Shown one piece after another: positions 22,187 to 33,653 of a stretch of 64,000 nt of DNA. The stretch spans positions 7,901,001-7,965,000 of the forward strand of contig NC_089422.1 in assembly GCF_013426205.1 (NCBI RefSeq), in the 5' to 3' direction. The stretch is from Metarhizium brunneum (taxonomy: Eukaryota > Ascomycota > Sordariomycetes > Hypocreales > Clavicipitaceae). Every line of letters starts with the position of its first letter. Positions within the stretch are counted from its first letter, which is position 1. Both the position numbers and the translations under genes were made by a program. The notes below the pieces were generated by a model. That model saw nothing but the letters and a program-made list of their open reading frames with translations. It was not told the origin of the DNA and made no database searches.

Positions 22187-23911
22187 ATGGACCCTGACGA
22201 AGACGTCGAAGAGTACTCCGTCGACGAGGAAAATTTTGCTAGCTATGAATCAGAAGCTGCAAACGCACATCTGAGAGGAATCGCCAGCAGCTACTCGGCG
22301 GTGAACCACAGTGACAGCGACAGCTCTTATGCCTTAAGCGAAGCCAACCATGTTGTATCCGAAGATGACGACCACCTGGCTAGCAGATCACTATTGAAAC
22401 GTTCAGCTGAACAAGCCTTCAACAACCTTCCATTTAAAAGGCAAAAAGGTGTCTTGAATCCCGAATACCTGGATCTTCTTAATCGCGAGATTGATGACGC
22501 TGCACATCAGGTCTGTTTGGAGGACATACCAGAAGGCAAGTCCGACCTGAGAGTCGACCTGCCTGGCTCTCAGGTCGGACTTACCTTCTGGTCCACAGTT
22601 GAAAAAGCGCATTTTTTTGAGTCTGTATCACGACTGGGCAAATACGATTTGCCCGGTATCGCAACCAGAATAGGTAGCAAAAGCGAAATTGAAGTCAAGC
22701 AGTACGTCGAGCTGCTGCAAACAGCCAACGATAGCAGACAGAGTTGTTTGAGACGCCGATCCTGCTTGGAGCCAGCAGAGTATCCAGCAGCTGTTGAGAT
22801 CAGCCAACAGTGTTGCCATTTTCAAGAAGAGGCTGCCGATACTGTTTCAGTCCTCCAAGAGCGCAGAGAGGAACAACGAGAGAAGCTGAAATGGGGACAG
22901 AAGTGGGATGTTACTCCTTCTCTAGCCAGGAGATTAGGCCACCGTGGCGAGGAGAGCGATGATACGTCTGACATGACGTTGAAATTCTCCGAGCTGTTTC
23001 ATCTGTCTAACTGGCTACAATTGTCGGAGCGCGTGTTTATGAATTCATCGGTTCCTGGCAACAACTGGAACTACATCGACCATCAAAGACCATCAATGTG
23101 GGCCACCGCGTTCGACGACTTTTACTCAATTGCTGTTTCTGTCACCAGACGGCTCGTTCAGACAACCTTGTTTATTAGCATGTCGAGAATCAGGGCGAAG
23201 AAGGAGCTTGTTCCTACCACTCGGGATATTGTCCGGAGAAAGGATGTTGAAGCCGCAGTTGCCTCACTCGCCATGCCACATGATTCGAAATCGAGGTGGA
23301 TCAAAAGCGCGAGAAGGTTGCGATTGGACGTTTTTAACGAACCGCCAGATAAAGATGACGAGGAAGCCGAAGAGGAGCCCATGACGTATGAAGAAGTTGA
23401 GACTATACTCTCTGGGAATAATGATGGCATTGAAATTCAAGCTCCAAAGGATGTGATTCTCACAGATGAAGCTTCGCTTGATGGGGATCTGAAAGAGAGC
23501 GATGAAAGTCGTGACAACGACACAGGCATTGATTCGGAAACAGAAGATGACGATGATGAAAAACACGAGATTACGCGGGAAGCTAATGAGATCCTGCTTT
23601 ACTCGACCCCAGAGCTAAAGGATATTCAAGCCGCAAAGCAAGCGCTCAAACTGCGCATCACCACGGAGAGGCAACAGGAAGCGCAGGCCGAGATGCACGA
23701 CGAGTATGCCAGCTATCAAGCAGAGATCGAGATGTGGGATATCTTGAAGAGGAAGCCGCTAATGGAACTACCTAAAGTGGAGGATCCCGGTCCCGTGCAT
23801 AGATCGATTTTGAGTGTGGATAATGTCTATCCTCTTGGACGAGACTGGGCTTCAAAGCTGGAATATTATGGGGAATGGGAGACGTTGGATACTGCAAGGC
23901 ATGATGAATAA
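22187..23911 (+). CDS. RRN5: RNA polymerase I upstream activating factor subunit Rrn5-like
   Basis: Predicted component of the upstream activating factor that loads RNA polymerase I on rDNA. Single exon of 574 aa starting at the ATG at 22187. The N-terminus is acidic and disordered. A SANT/Myb-like domain follows (GLTFWSTVEKAHFFESVSRLG through GIATRIGSKSEIEVKQYVELL, about residues 131-175). The middle is helical and includes FSELFHLSNWLQLSERVFMN. A long acidic stretch (EEAEEEP; DSETEDDDDEKHE) precedes a charged C-terminal helix. Immediately before the SANT domain the coding DNA contains a 25-bp inverted repeat (22529-22591), listed separately. The gene is convergent with EAF7, with only 115 bp between stops. 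Confidence 0.85.
   Translation: MDPDEDVEEYSVDEENFASYESEAANAHLRGIASSYSAVNHSDSDSSYALSEANHVVSEDDDHLASRSLLKRSAEQAFNNLPFKRQKGVLNPEYLDLLNREIDDAAHQVCLEDIPEGKSDLRVDLPGSQVGLTFWSTVEKAHFFESVSRLGKYDLPGIATRIGSKSEIEVKQYVELLQTANDSRQSCLRRRSCLEPAEYPAAVEISQQCCHFQEEAADTVSVLQERREEQREKLKWGQKWDVTPSLARRLGHRGEESDDTSDMTLKFSELFHLSNWLQLSERVFMNSSVPGNNWNYIDHQRPSMWATAFDDFYSIAVSVTRRLVQTTLFISMSRIRAKKELVPTTRDIVRRKDVEAAVASLAMPHDSKSRWIKSARRLRLDVFNEPPDKDDEEAEEEPMTYEEVETILSGNNDGIEIQAPKDVILTDEASLDGDLKESDESRDNDTGIDSETEDDDDEKHEITREANEILLYSTPELKDIQAAKQALKLRITTERQQEAQAEMHDEYASYQAEIEMWDILKRKPLMELPKVEDPGPVHRSILSVDNVYPLGRDWASKLEYYGEWETLDTARHDE
22529..22591. repeat. 25-bp inverted repeat inside the RRN5 coding sequence
   Basis: The left arm 22529-22553 (CCAGAAGGCAAGTCCGACCT then GAGAG) and the right arm 22567-22591 are reverse complements at 24 of 25 positions, with a 13-nt loop between them. 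The right arm encodes the start of the conserved SANT region (SQVGLTFW); the left arm encodes PEGKSDLR. The reading frame is intact through both arms. Confidence 0.95.
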
Positions 23912-24026
23912 GATACACATGATCAATAGAAGAAGCGGCAAATTTTTTAGCCTTTGCATTTTGATTTAGTATACAACCAGATATCTGTACTTTAAAAAGA
24001 ATCAACAAGTCAACAAGTTTTCATTC

Positions 24027-25078
24027 TTATTTCCTTGATCTTGTCCTCCGTGTTGTAGGTTTAGGAGCAACGGTCCTCTTCCTGGCTGCCCTAGTTGATC
24101 TCGACGCTGGCGTACCACCTTCTTCAGCACTCTCGTCCGCTTCGTCCTCTTCGTCCTCTTCCTCCTCTTCGCCCTCGCCCTCACCTTCTCCCTCATCCTC
24201 ATCCTCATCCTCATCCTCGTCCTCGTCCTCATCCTCATCCTCATCCTCCCCGGACCCACTCTCTTCCTCCTGATTTTCAGCATCTTCCTCCTCCTCCGTT
24301 GTCTCAGCCTTGTCCTTTTCGGCCTTGTCCTTGCCCTTGTCACTCTTGTCATTCTTCTCCGGCTTGGCCTGCTGGCTTGCTGCCCTCGTGCGTCCCCTTG
24401 ATCCCCTAGCTGGCCTGGCAGCTGGCGATGGCGCATCCGTGCCGTCCTCGGTGTCCTCGGCGTCGGTGGCCCTGGCCTTTGATGCGGTTCCTGATCTCTT
24501 TCGTTTTCTCGCATGCGACAGTTCGGGTGAGAGTTCCAGTTGTGGCGGAGAAGTAGGGGCTTCACTAGAGTCCGCTACTGCTCTCTGCATCATGGAGTCA
24601 AGGAAATGGGAGTGAGGCAGTGTAAAGTCGACGTATTTATCTTCAGTCTCGTCGTCGTCAAAGTATTCTCGCTCATCGATGAGGTCGAGATTGTAGTAAG
24701 TCCGTAGCTTGTCCCAGATGTTGGGGATTCTGGTATGCTGGTAAATATCGGGATCGAAGCCATGATTTCGCAAGTGTTCAGATATCGCAATCATCCTGAA
24801 ATGCTTGTGCATGCCTAGATGAACGTGATTAGCCAAGCATGCCTTGATTGCTTGTCTGCTGCGAATGGTCACGAACCCGCCGGTTTCCAGCGAATGACGC
24901 CTTTAAAAAGAGAAGCGACTTGGTCATCTGTCCACATATTATTGTAATTCGAGACGTCATGTTTCGAGGGATCCCCAGCTTCACTGGCAGCAGGGGTGTC
25001 AATGTCCATGGCATCATCGTCCCGAGTTGCGCTCGGCGTCGCGACGGCTTGGCCACGCGCACGTTTCCTGGGAGGCAT
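24027..25078 (-). CDS. EAF7: Eaf7, NuA4 histone acetyltransferase subunit
   Basis: Subunit of the NuA4 histone H4/H2A acetyltransferase complex (Eaf5/7/3 module; MRGBP in animals). Exons on the minus strand are 25078-24877 and 24814-24027, giving 329 aa. The conserved domain runs from [40 protein letters not shown] to IPNIWDKLRTYYNLDLIDERE. The intron falls exactly inside KPAG-MHKHF and is confirmed by restoring that motif. The C-terminal half is disordered: a Lys/Asp/Glu-rich stretch, then a pure Asp/Glu/Gly run encoded by a hexanucleotide-like repeat (24191-24249), then a basic RTRSRK end. The gene is divergent from the GCP6-like gene (381 bp). Confidence 0.93.
24191..24249. repeat. CCTCAT/CCTCGT hexanucleotide repeat in EAF7
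   Basis: About ten tandem copies of a CCTCAT-type unit (with CCTCGT variants) on the plus strand encode the alternating Glu-Asp run of Eaf7. The unit length keeps the frame, so copy-number change would alter only the length of the acidic tail. Confidence 0.9.
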
Positions 25079-25459
25079 TTCCGGCTTCAGGCGCAGTCGT
25101 TCTCGGCTGATCTGTAGGCATGTAGGCCTGGAAACACAGCATGTAGTTGATTGGGCTGGCAATGCCTACGTTTCTGTTGCTAATGGCTGTTGCTGTTGAA
25201 GACTGAAAAGTATTGGAGAGCTCTGAGTTTGGCGATTGGTCGATGAGATCACTTGGGCCTGCCAGCTGCAGTCCACATGTTGCATGTACAGGTCAAGTTC
25301 ATGTGGGTTCTAGCGCGGGGCCATGGCAGCTCTCGCAAACGCGACCTTGCGCGTCTTCCTGGATCACTTCGACGGGCCATTGAAGCAACATTGCCTACAT
25401 GTAGGTGCAGTCAAGGCAAGAAATGATACAAATTGCCTGGCAATCATAGCAATGAAGAC
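25079..25459. promoter_or_regulatory. Shared EAF7/GCP6-like upstream interval
   Basis: 381 bp between divergent start codons. It contains repeated TACATGTAGG/GCATGTA words around 25115, 25283 and 25395. No named site is assigned. Confidence 0.5.
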
Positions 25460-28384
25460 ATGACGGACGAACCAAGCGAAGCAGATGTTTTTGCCATCCC
25501 AGACTTTTGGAAGACGTCAAGGTGGCTCGATCAATTGGCTAGCGAGACGTCCACCTCACTCTTTGGCCACGGACTTGACGGTATGCGCATACACCCATTC
25601 TTCTCGTGGTGACTCTCTTCATTACTAAACTAGTCCAAACTAGCATTATACAATGTCAAGTCTACCTCATTACCCTTGGAACCGATCGCAGTCGATACTG
25701 ATGGCTTCTTCAAGCTACCAGAAGTTGGCGAGTCTCACGCTGATGACCCAGACGAGCTCCAAGATTCGGACATGACAGCCTCAACTATACAAGAGCATCA
25801 AGAGTTTGAGGACAAGAGCGATATATGGACTGGAGTTTCCGAACCGCAGCCAAGGCCGTCTGCCTTCAGAACATGGGAGACATTCAAAACGGGAACGCTA
25901 CAGCCATATATACCCATGCTTCTTTCTGAAGCTGGACAAGGCGCATATGATGCCCTTTTAAGCTGGCCAACGGACTCGTTAAATTTGCAGAATACGAGCA
26001 CGCCGGCTGTTGAGACTAGGGCATATTTTACATCTGTGCTGGCCTTGTGCCTCGGCCGAGAATCCGTCTTCTTTGCAAGAACTACTGAAGATTGGACTTT
26101 CAAGTGCACGCTTCCAGAGTTACGAGTGTCTGGGTACAGCCGACAGGTACTTCAGGGCGTACAAAGACAAGCCGCAAAGTGCGGTTCCACATTCTTACGA
26201 CTCGGCGCATTTTGTCAATCGTCGTACGCTCCATCTTCAAGCCGCTGTGCTATAGCACTAGCCAGCGCCATGAGCCAAATTCTACAAGCCGTAGAGCACC
26301 GAGTCTCTGTGGATGGCCGATTTCCCGAATCGCTGCTACAACTTCAGACTACGATTAGGGAAGCATCTACCATTCTCCGTCCCCTAGACGACCTCGCAGC
26401 GCGAATACCTCGTGATCTCCCAGATGAAGAGATTTTGTCGCTCGTTTTTCAGGAGGCATCCACATTTGAATTCAGTGAAAGGTATATCAGGGATATGCTT
26501 TGCGAAATATTGCAGCGGATATCAAGCCCTTGGGTCGAGTCAGTTGAAGAATGGCTTGGCACACGGCGAGAGGTGGGCATGCCGTTTGCAAGGTCCAACA
26601 TTGGGGAGACCAAGGGATTCGTCACAGTCGATGTCGAAGTCTTTATTGATGATTTCGGACGAGAGGTTGAAGACATTGACTTTCGGTTGGATATTGGCAG
26701 AGTCCCGCAATTTTTGCCTTCCGATATTGCGGAGTCCATCTTCGAGACTGGCAGAAACCTACGGTTTATTCGGACATTCCACCCAGATCACATTCTGGCC
26801 CGATCCGACGTCATCATGTCGAACCGACCGCCCGCTGCCAGATGGCTATTCGATTGGGCTTCTATTTTGGATCTTGAGGATCGTATCGCCCAGTATCAAG
26901 ATGGCATACTGGATGCTATTCAGGAAAGCCGTTCCGCCACAGCATATGTCGCTGTTCACTCCAAGCTTGGAGTAGATGAGCCCGACTCTGATCTCGAGTT
27001 GACCTTTTTCGGCGTTGATGAATCCACCATGGAGCAACGGCTAATTGAGTCGATGGATCACTTCAGCCGGCCGTTAATAGAGAGTTCAAGCGATGATTCG
27101 CTAAGTCGCATTGTGCAAGAAAAGTTTTCTAGCGAAATTGAAGATGATAGTATAGCTTCTGATGACACACCACACTGGTCTCTGTTGCCAATTCTGTCAT
27201 TTGGTGGCATTGCGGCTGCCCAAGCTCGAATTGTAAATCGGGAAAGCCTTCGCTTGCTATTTGAGGCCAATAACGTTCAGCTTCACCTCAAACTCCAGCG
27301 AGACTTCCACCTACTCGGAAATGGCTTGTTTTGTAGCCGGCTGTCCCACGCTTTGTTTGATCCCGATCTCGAGACGACTGAAAGGCAGGCTGGTATAGCG
27401 ATGCAAGGAGGCGTGATGGGCCTCCGACTGGGAGGGCGAGATACATGGCCGCCGGGAAGCTCTGAACTTCGCCTTGCCCTGATGGGAGTACTCGGTGAGG
27501 CTTATGGTTCTCAGGGGGTTACGAAGGCGTCTACATCGATCAATAGAGATTCGGGTGCTTCCCCCCTGCCTGGGGACCTGAGCTTTGCCGTCCGAGACTT
27601 GTCCGAGGAAGAAATCAACAAGTGTATGAACCCCGATGCATTGGAAGCTCTCGATTTCCTGCGGCTCTCGTACACCACACCTCCCGAGCTGACGTGGATA
27701 ATTACACCAGTCCACCTCATGCACTACGACCGCATTTTCAAGCTTCTCCTCAGGATTCTGAGGATGCTGTACGTGGTAAATCGCCTGTATCAGGACACCA
27801 ACTCACGACTTAACACATGGGTCGAAGAGGATACGTCGTATCGATTCGTCAGAGAGTCGCAGCATTTCGTGTCCAGCATCGCGTCGTACTTCCTAGACAG
27901 TGGTGTTGCGATAGCATGGCAATCATTCGAGAACAAGTTGAACAGCATTCGTGTTCATCTTGACAAGCCCGATGCAGCCCCAGACAAATGTGCGTATAGT
28001 CCCAACCAGCTACGGGACATGCATTCACAAGTGTTGGAACGGATCATGTACGCCCTATTTTTAAGGAAACGGCAATTGCCCGTGCTTAAGCTTCTGGAGG
28101 AAATATTTGGCATCGTCTTGCAATACGCAAAGCAGTCAAGGTTACAGGCACTCGGAGAGGAGGGCGAATCTGCCGAGTTGGCCAATTCGGCTCACATGTA
28201 TGCTGAATTCCGAAAGAAGGTTCAAGTGTTTATTACAGTTTGCCGTGGCCTGTCGGAAAAGGCGAGGGCATCTAGCAAGAACACGGCAGATGGCGCATCG
28301 TCGGAAGACTCTGGCTTTGGCGATGATAGCTTGATTGCGCAGTTGTTGAAGTTGGATATGGGTGACTACTACTGTAGACGCTGA
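25460..28384 (+). CDS. Gamma-tubulin complex component (Spc97/Spc98 family, GCP6-like)
   Basis: Predicted subunit of the gamma-tubulin ring complex, acting in microtubule nucleation at spindle pole bodies. Exons 25460-25580 and 25644-28384 give 953 aa. The start at 25460 gives MTDEPSEADVFAIPDFWKTSRWLDQL, and the splice restores GHGLDALYNVKSTSLPLEP. GRIP1-like features occur in the first half (FTSVLALCLGRESVFF; SILRPL-type segment TILRPLDDLAARIP). The second half contains WPPGSSELRLALMGVLGEAYG and the C-terminal GRIP2-type segment from YDRIFKLLLRILRMLYVVNRL through SFENKLNSIRVHLD to RIMYALFLRKRQLPVLKLLEEIFGIVLQYA. Length and the TWP-rich insertion favour the GCP5/GCP6 group over Spc97 or Spc98; choosing between GCP5 and GCP6 needs a tree. 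Confidence 0.85.
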
Positions 28385-28500
28385 GTTGGCGATGGCCCAT
28401 TGATCGGTCTAGATTATGACTCACGACGTATGACATTGAAGAAAAATATGATGGCGTGTTGCATTATTCGTAACGTGCCTGAAAAATGCGTGGTCTGTCT

Positions 28501-28566
28501 TGTGGCTGTGCATGTGCATGTGTATGTACATATGTGCATGTTGCCTATGCCTGTGCCTGTGCCTGC
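28501..28566. repeat. TGTGCATG/CCTGTG degenerate tandem repeat
   Basis: A stretch of repeated TGTGCA, TGTACA and CCTGTG words lies between the tandem GCP6-like and ASK1 genes. It is probably a degenerate simple repeat in the ASK1 promoter. Confidence 0.7.
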
Positions 28567-28749
28567 GATCAATTAGGACCAGACATCAATGATTGCACAT
28601 GGCAAGCTGCCCCGCCAAAAGTCACCCCAAAACCCCTCTACGCGTGGAGACGCGCTTCCGACGAGGTCCAGTCTCACCGATGCATTGACTTGGGGCTGGT
28701 ACGGAGTAGAATCCAATTCATTCTTTTCGCATCTTTCTCCAGCTCCAAG

Positions 28750-30218
28750 ATGGCGCGATCGAGTGCAGCTGCGCGCAATCTGTCCTTGATGGAGGAGCTG
28801 GAGAAGCTCGAGCAATCCATCACTCTGACTTTGCAAGGTAGATTCACCGCCATCACGGGACAAAGGGCTGTGTGTTTACGAGTGGCATGAGCTGACCCGC
28901 ATAGAAATTGATCACAATTTCAGCAAAGCCCACCGAATCGTCACGACGAGCATCATACCAGTAGTAGAGCAGTATGGCGAGCACTCTCGCGCCGTGTGGG
29001 AAGCATCCAAGGTGGGCACACGACTGGAGGACACATGACGGGCCACGGAACCAATTTGGATGCTAATGCTTTTTGCCCAGTTCTGGAAGCAATTCTTCGA
29101 AGCGTCCGCCAACGTCTCGCTGTCCGGCTACGAGGAGCTCGCCAACGACGACGAATCGACAGTCATGGAGGACAGCACGGCAATGAGGGACGAGGCGTCG
29201 GCCGACCACACACAAACGCACGACCAAGACATGACGGCAACACCCGGCGGCACACGAGACAGCACAATGCACGGAGACGAGTCGCTCCTGGACGACGCTG
29301 AACTTTCGGGTAGTACCCCGCGTCCACCAGTGACCGAGATGATAAAGGCAGGGGTTTCGGGCCACTCATCACCGTTTGACAGGATGCAGCGCGAAATCAG
29401 AGGCGACAATGACGGGACCACGGTGCTGCAGGACAACGAGGACTCCACGGTGCTTTTCGCCCAGCGAACGGCTCAGCTGCCAGATATCTCCATGACGCCC
29501 AGAGGTCCGCGCGAGGACCAGGCGGCCAGACAGCAGGCGTCGGCGAGACAGGCCAAGGACCCGCTGCTACACCGCGTGTTGGACAAGAATTACAGGGTGC
29601 AAGCTACACCGCACCGGCCGGGCATTAAAGTATCTCCCCTGAAGAAGGAAAAGGAAAAGGCAGCTTGGCAATACGACGATTCCATCATGTCATCGCCCGA
29701 AATTGCGGCGCCAACGTTGCGCAGCGAAGTCTTCATGTCGCCATACAAGTTGATGGCGCGACAACGCGCGGCGGCTCAAGCCCCGAGGACCCCCGGCGTC
29801 AGCGTCCAGACGCCGGCGACGGCAAAGAAGTCGCGCGACGTTTTTGCTTTGGCGGAAGAGGATAAAGGGGCTGGCGGTGCGGCGGCAGGCCAGGCAGGGC
29901 GCGGCAGACAAAAGTACGAAATCGACTGGGATAGCGACGAGGACGGAGACGACGACTTGTACGCGGGCATGAGTCCACCCAAGACGATTCAGTTTGTGCT
30001 GCCGCCGTCCAAGTTGCTACAAACGCCAGGTGAGTCTACTTGTTGCCATGTGTTTGATGATGAAAGTTTGGGGGGGTGCTAATTCGATTACAGCTCGCGA
30101 GGCGAGCCGGAGGATCGTGGATGACATACTGATGGATGCCGGCGCAGACATGGAGTCGTCTGAGTACAGTCCGACCATGGTCAAGATGAATGAGGATATA
30201 ATGGATGATAGTTTCTAG
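28750..30218 (+). CDS. ASK1: DASH/Dam1 complex subunit Ask1
   Basis: Outer-kinetochore DASH (Dam1) ring subunit that couples kinetochores to microtubule ends. Exons 28750-28837, 28905-29011, 29081-30029 and 30094-30218 join in frame to 422 aa. The conserved N-terminal region spans the first three exons: NLSLMEELEKLEQSITLTLQ, EIDHNFSKAHRIVTTSIIPVVEQYGEHSRAVWEASK, then FWKQFFEASANVSLSGYEE. The rest is long and disordered, with many S/T-P sites (for example MTPRGP, PRTPGV), consistent with the Cdk1 regulation known for the family. The C-terminal exon supplies AREASRRIVDDILMDAGADMESSEYSPTM. An exact TACGGAGTA motif lies 50 bp upstream of the ATG. Confidence 0.93.
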
Positions 30219-30325
30219 AGAAGGAAGGTGAAAATTTGGAGAGGGATCGCCTCGTGTGAAATTGATACCAGATTGAACCAGTATGGATCGCGATCTATTA
30301 GTGATGTTGTCACCATGATGAGAAT

Positions 30326-30347
30326 TGTGTGTGTGTGTGTGTGTGTT
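30326..30347. repeat. (TG)n microsatellite
   Basis: A run of TG dinucleotides about 110 bp past the ASK1 stop. The remainder of 30219-30760 is A/T-rich 3' flank with poly(A) and poly(T) words. Confidence 0.9.
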
Positions 30348-30760
30348 TTCTTTTGGAAACATGCTTCTTTTAAAATCTCCCATCTGCTAACTGGCCGAAA
30401 TCACCAGACTCTATGAAAAAAAAAAAGACGACAAAACTCTTGCTCGTGGAATGCCCTCCATGTCAGGGGCCTAAGTGGTCAGAGCCCATTGATTCAACAT
30501 GAAAAGAAAATTGGTATTTGATGCCAAAAAAAAACAATAAAATTAATAAAATTAAACAAGATTCATCCCATCTTTACGCTGCATGCTTTTCAAAGACGCC
30601 ATTTTATTCCCTATGACCTCGTGCATCTCAATAAAGGTGTCTGGTACCATTATGCTGTTTGCCCCGCTCGTCTCTGTTTGACGAGCAGGCAAGGTATAAG
30701 TAGTGTATGTATGTATTCCGCCAAGTTGAGAAACCAAAAAAGAAGAGAAAAGGAGTGTTT

Positions 30761-31039
30761 TTAGTTGACGAATCGGAAAGAAGGTAGCACGGCGGTAGGC
30801 AGCTTGACCTTTTTGGTGTCCTTCTTGTCCTTCTTGTCCTTGCTGCCCTTGTGGGAGGCGACGGAGCTGGCGGCGGAGGCGCGGCGAGACTCGGCCGGGG
30901 TGGAGGCGGGCGAGGGGCGGCGCGACCCGAGCATGTCGGCAAAGACTTTCTTGGATGAGGCGCGGTCGAAGATGTGAGGGGATGAGACGGGGCCGTAGGC
31001 ATTGAGGGCCTGCTGGGCTTGGATGTTGGCGGCGCTCAT
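30761..31039 (-). CDS. Small Lys/Ser-rich protein of unknown function
   Basis: A 92-aa intronless frame with an ATG start at 31039. The N-terminus (SAANIQAQQALNAYGPVSSPHIFDRASSKKVFADMLGS) looks structured and coding-like. The middle is Ser/Ala/Pro-rich, and the C-terminus carries repeated KDKKDKKDTKK words and ends in VLPSFRFVN. There is no signal peptide and no membrane segment. I do not recognise a family. It is convergent with ASK1 (542 bp between stops). The balanced composition and the clean start and stop support a real gene, but small size and low complexity leave doubt. Confidence 0.6.
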   Translation of the reverse strand: MSAANIQAQQALNAYGPVSSPHIFDRASSKKVFADMLGSRRPSPASTPAESRRASAASSVASHKGSKDKKDKKDTKKVKLPTAVLPSFRFVN

Positions 31040-33653
31040 TGTGGTTGTTTGTGTGGTGTACGTGGGAATAGTACGTAGTCTTTTTGAAGGGCTTGTGAGT
31101 GTGGGAGTGTGGTGAGTTGCCTAGTTTGCAGTGTGTGTGAGAGTTGTGGTATGGAGAGGCTACGATGGAGGCGGAGGTCTGGCAGATACTTATAGTTTGT
31201 TGCTTGAACAAGATTTGTTGGACGTGGTGATGGCTACTTGGTACCTCGCCCGAGGCCGTGTAAGTGGTTTACGTCTGGTGGTACGTAGCAGATGGAGTCT
31301 GGTGCCTGGTGGATGAACTGGATCCGGACTGGCAGTGGGGGTGGCCGGTCCGCAGGCGGGGCTATGGGTCTGCAGGGGTCACTGGTGGGGGTTACCGGTC
31401 TGGTGTGTCGATTGTCGTCGAGGCGTTGCGCGTACAACAGCCTCGTCGTCAACGGGCTGGTGCAAATTTCTCAGGCTGCATGTGCGCTACGCCTCCCGCT
31501 GCGCCAGCGCCGGGCCACCACACCAGACAGTGCACCAGTGACCAGTTGACGTGCAGCCACACACAGTCACTCGCCGGCGCCGTGAGTCACCTGGCAAGGC
31601 ACCAGCAACGGCTGCGGCACCCGAAAGCCAGGCGGCGTCACAGGTTTGCGTGCGCACCAGACTTGACAGGAATTGATCGACGTGCTCACTTGCGCCTTCA
31701 GCTTCCGCCTTGTCCAAGGCCTGAGGCCCCTGCCCTTTGCTGCAGGGCGGGAAGACGGACCACGGGAATTACTAGCTCGCCATTCCCGTGAATGGTTCAC
31801 CGTGACACCATCTTTCATTCCTTCTCGTAATCATTCAGGTCAGGTCAGGTCAGGCCAGGGGGTGCCGTTCGAAAATGGCCGCCAGAACTCGATCGATCCA
31901 AGCTTGCAAGGGACCGAAAACTCTTCTCCCACGTGCTGGGCAGCACCCTTTACCGGTCTTCTCTGTTTATTCTCGGCGCTTCTTTTTTAGTCACACGTTT
32001 CCACTGTGTCATCTAGCCCTGGTGCTTGACTGGCTCAGAGTCTGTGGGACGGGTTGGCGACATTCTGGGCTTATTTTTTAGTCTCTCTCTCTTTTTTTTT
32101 TTTTTTTTCAAATGGAGCCCCTGGCCGCCAGACCGGCTGTTGGTCAACAACGGCGGCAATGTGCGTTGCCAGCCGAAGCCAGCCGCTGGCGTGTAAGTTG
32201 CGGCCCGCGCCAGCACTCCCCCCCTTTCCCTTTTTTTTTCTAAACCCCCCTCTTCCCTCGAACCTCACATGCAGACCGTTGTGTTGCAGTGGATTCACAG
32301 GTGACGGTGCAAAGTGCCAACGGGAAAAAAAATTTTTAATTCACGGTTGCCTGACCTTGTTGGTCTCGGGGCAAAGTGGGGCCTGGGCGCCGAACTGCTC
32401 CGGGCTTGGACGGCCGCTGGGGCTGCGCCACTCCGTGACACGGTTGCCTTGGTGGACGGGACGAGTACCCGGTGCGTCTAAGTAGAAGTCTGGTGATTTT
32501 TTGATTTTTTTTTTTGATTTTTTTTTGTCTTTCCACAGTTCCATCACGACGTGTCCTCGCATGCAACACTAGCAAAACAAGGTCAAATGGTCCCGTTCAG
32601 GCTTTTCACGTCGGGCGAACCAGGGACCGTTCCCCTCGCATGTCCCACCGGGAGCGGCAAACTCAAACCCTCCTCACCTTGACGTCTACACCGTCCGACT
32701 TTGTACGTAATAAGGCTCCGCAAGTGTTTGATTCTTGACGCCGGCGCCATCGATACACGGCCCCGTGTTGGGCCTCGTGGCCCGACTCTTGTACATGGGG
32801 GGGAGTTGCACGGTCGAATAGAATTGGGAGGGCGACATGTTTGGACGTCCCGTCGTGGTAGGTAATATATTGGTTCGTTTTTATTTGATTCTTACTTGTG
32901 GCCCGGGTTGGCGTCGACCAGAAAGCGCCATCGGGTGGCGCATGTTGCACCACGATGCATGGCAATGGTACGATCTCGGGTGTGATGTGATTCCTTGATG
33001 GCCGCATGGCAAATCACTGGCACCATGGCTGCGCAGAGGACCGCTGGGCCGACGGTTTGGCCACGGCTCGACGTCTACCGAGCTGGCTTGTCGTACAATT
33101 CCTTCTCTTGTAGCATTGGTGCGAGGGCGTCTTGGGCGTCTGGAACGTGTCAAGTCGGATACCGAGAGCCTGCTCGGTCGTGGGCCAAGAGCCGGGCGGC
33201 GGTGCGTTGCAACAAATCACCTTTACCTTGCAACATGGACTAGATGCTCGAGTGTTTGAGTGCTCGGGCACGTCAGATCCTGCACGGGCAGACTGAAGGC
33301 TTTGACTCGAAGCGTTCACATCATCATTGCCTGGCACCAGCCGTCTGCCTGGAAAACTTGGGCCGTCACGCAGTCCAAAAATTTTGCCTGTTGCACGGCA
33401 CATTTCACTGTAAACCTTTTGTCCGACATATCATGGGATTGCCACTTGTCATCTCTTTCTTTTGAAATGCCGTCAGTGCCATTCAAATCCTCAGCTTACT
33501 ACAATGCACCCTCGCCATGTTGTCAGTTCTGGCAACCAAACATCAAGGCTAATATCTCATTCCAGGTGAGCGATTCTATTCAAAGTATTTTGAGGGCGAT
33601 TCTGCTCAAAACCGCTTTACGATTGCACCCATGTGGGCGGAAAGGGCTCGCCA
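31040..33653. other. 2.6 kb gene-poor interval
   Basis: No supported gene. It contains a TCAGG pentamer repeat (31835-31860), several T-runs (near 32092 and 32500-32527) and GC-rich stretches. Frames such as 31264-31791 have Arg/Pro/Cys-rich chance composition. Confidence 0.55.
31835..31860. repeat. TCAGG pentamer tandem repeat
   Basis: Four to five tandem copies of TCAGG, the last one changed to CCAGG, in non-coding DNA. Confidence 0.85.

Noticed and set aside
22403..22612. Minus-strand frame in RRN5 whose peptide contains EGKSDLR and SQVGL, echoing the plus-strand product
   Set aside because: This is a direct consequence of the inverted repeat, not a second gene.
24095..24615. Plus-strand Pro/Leu/His-rich frames opposite EAF7
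   Set aside because: They are antisense shadows of the Asp/Glu repeat of Eaf7.
31264..31818. Open frames of up to 175 codons in the gap left of the MFS gene
   Set aside because: GC-rich DNA produces long frames on both strands here; the translated products look random (many Arg, Cys, Trp).
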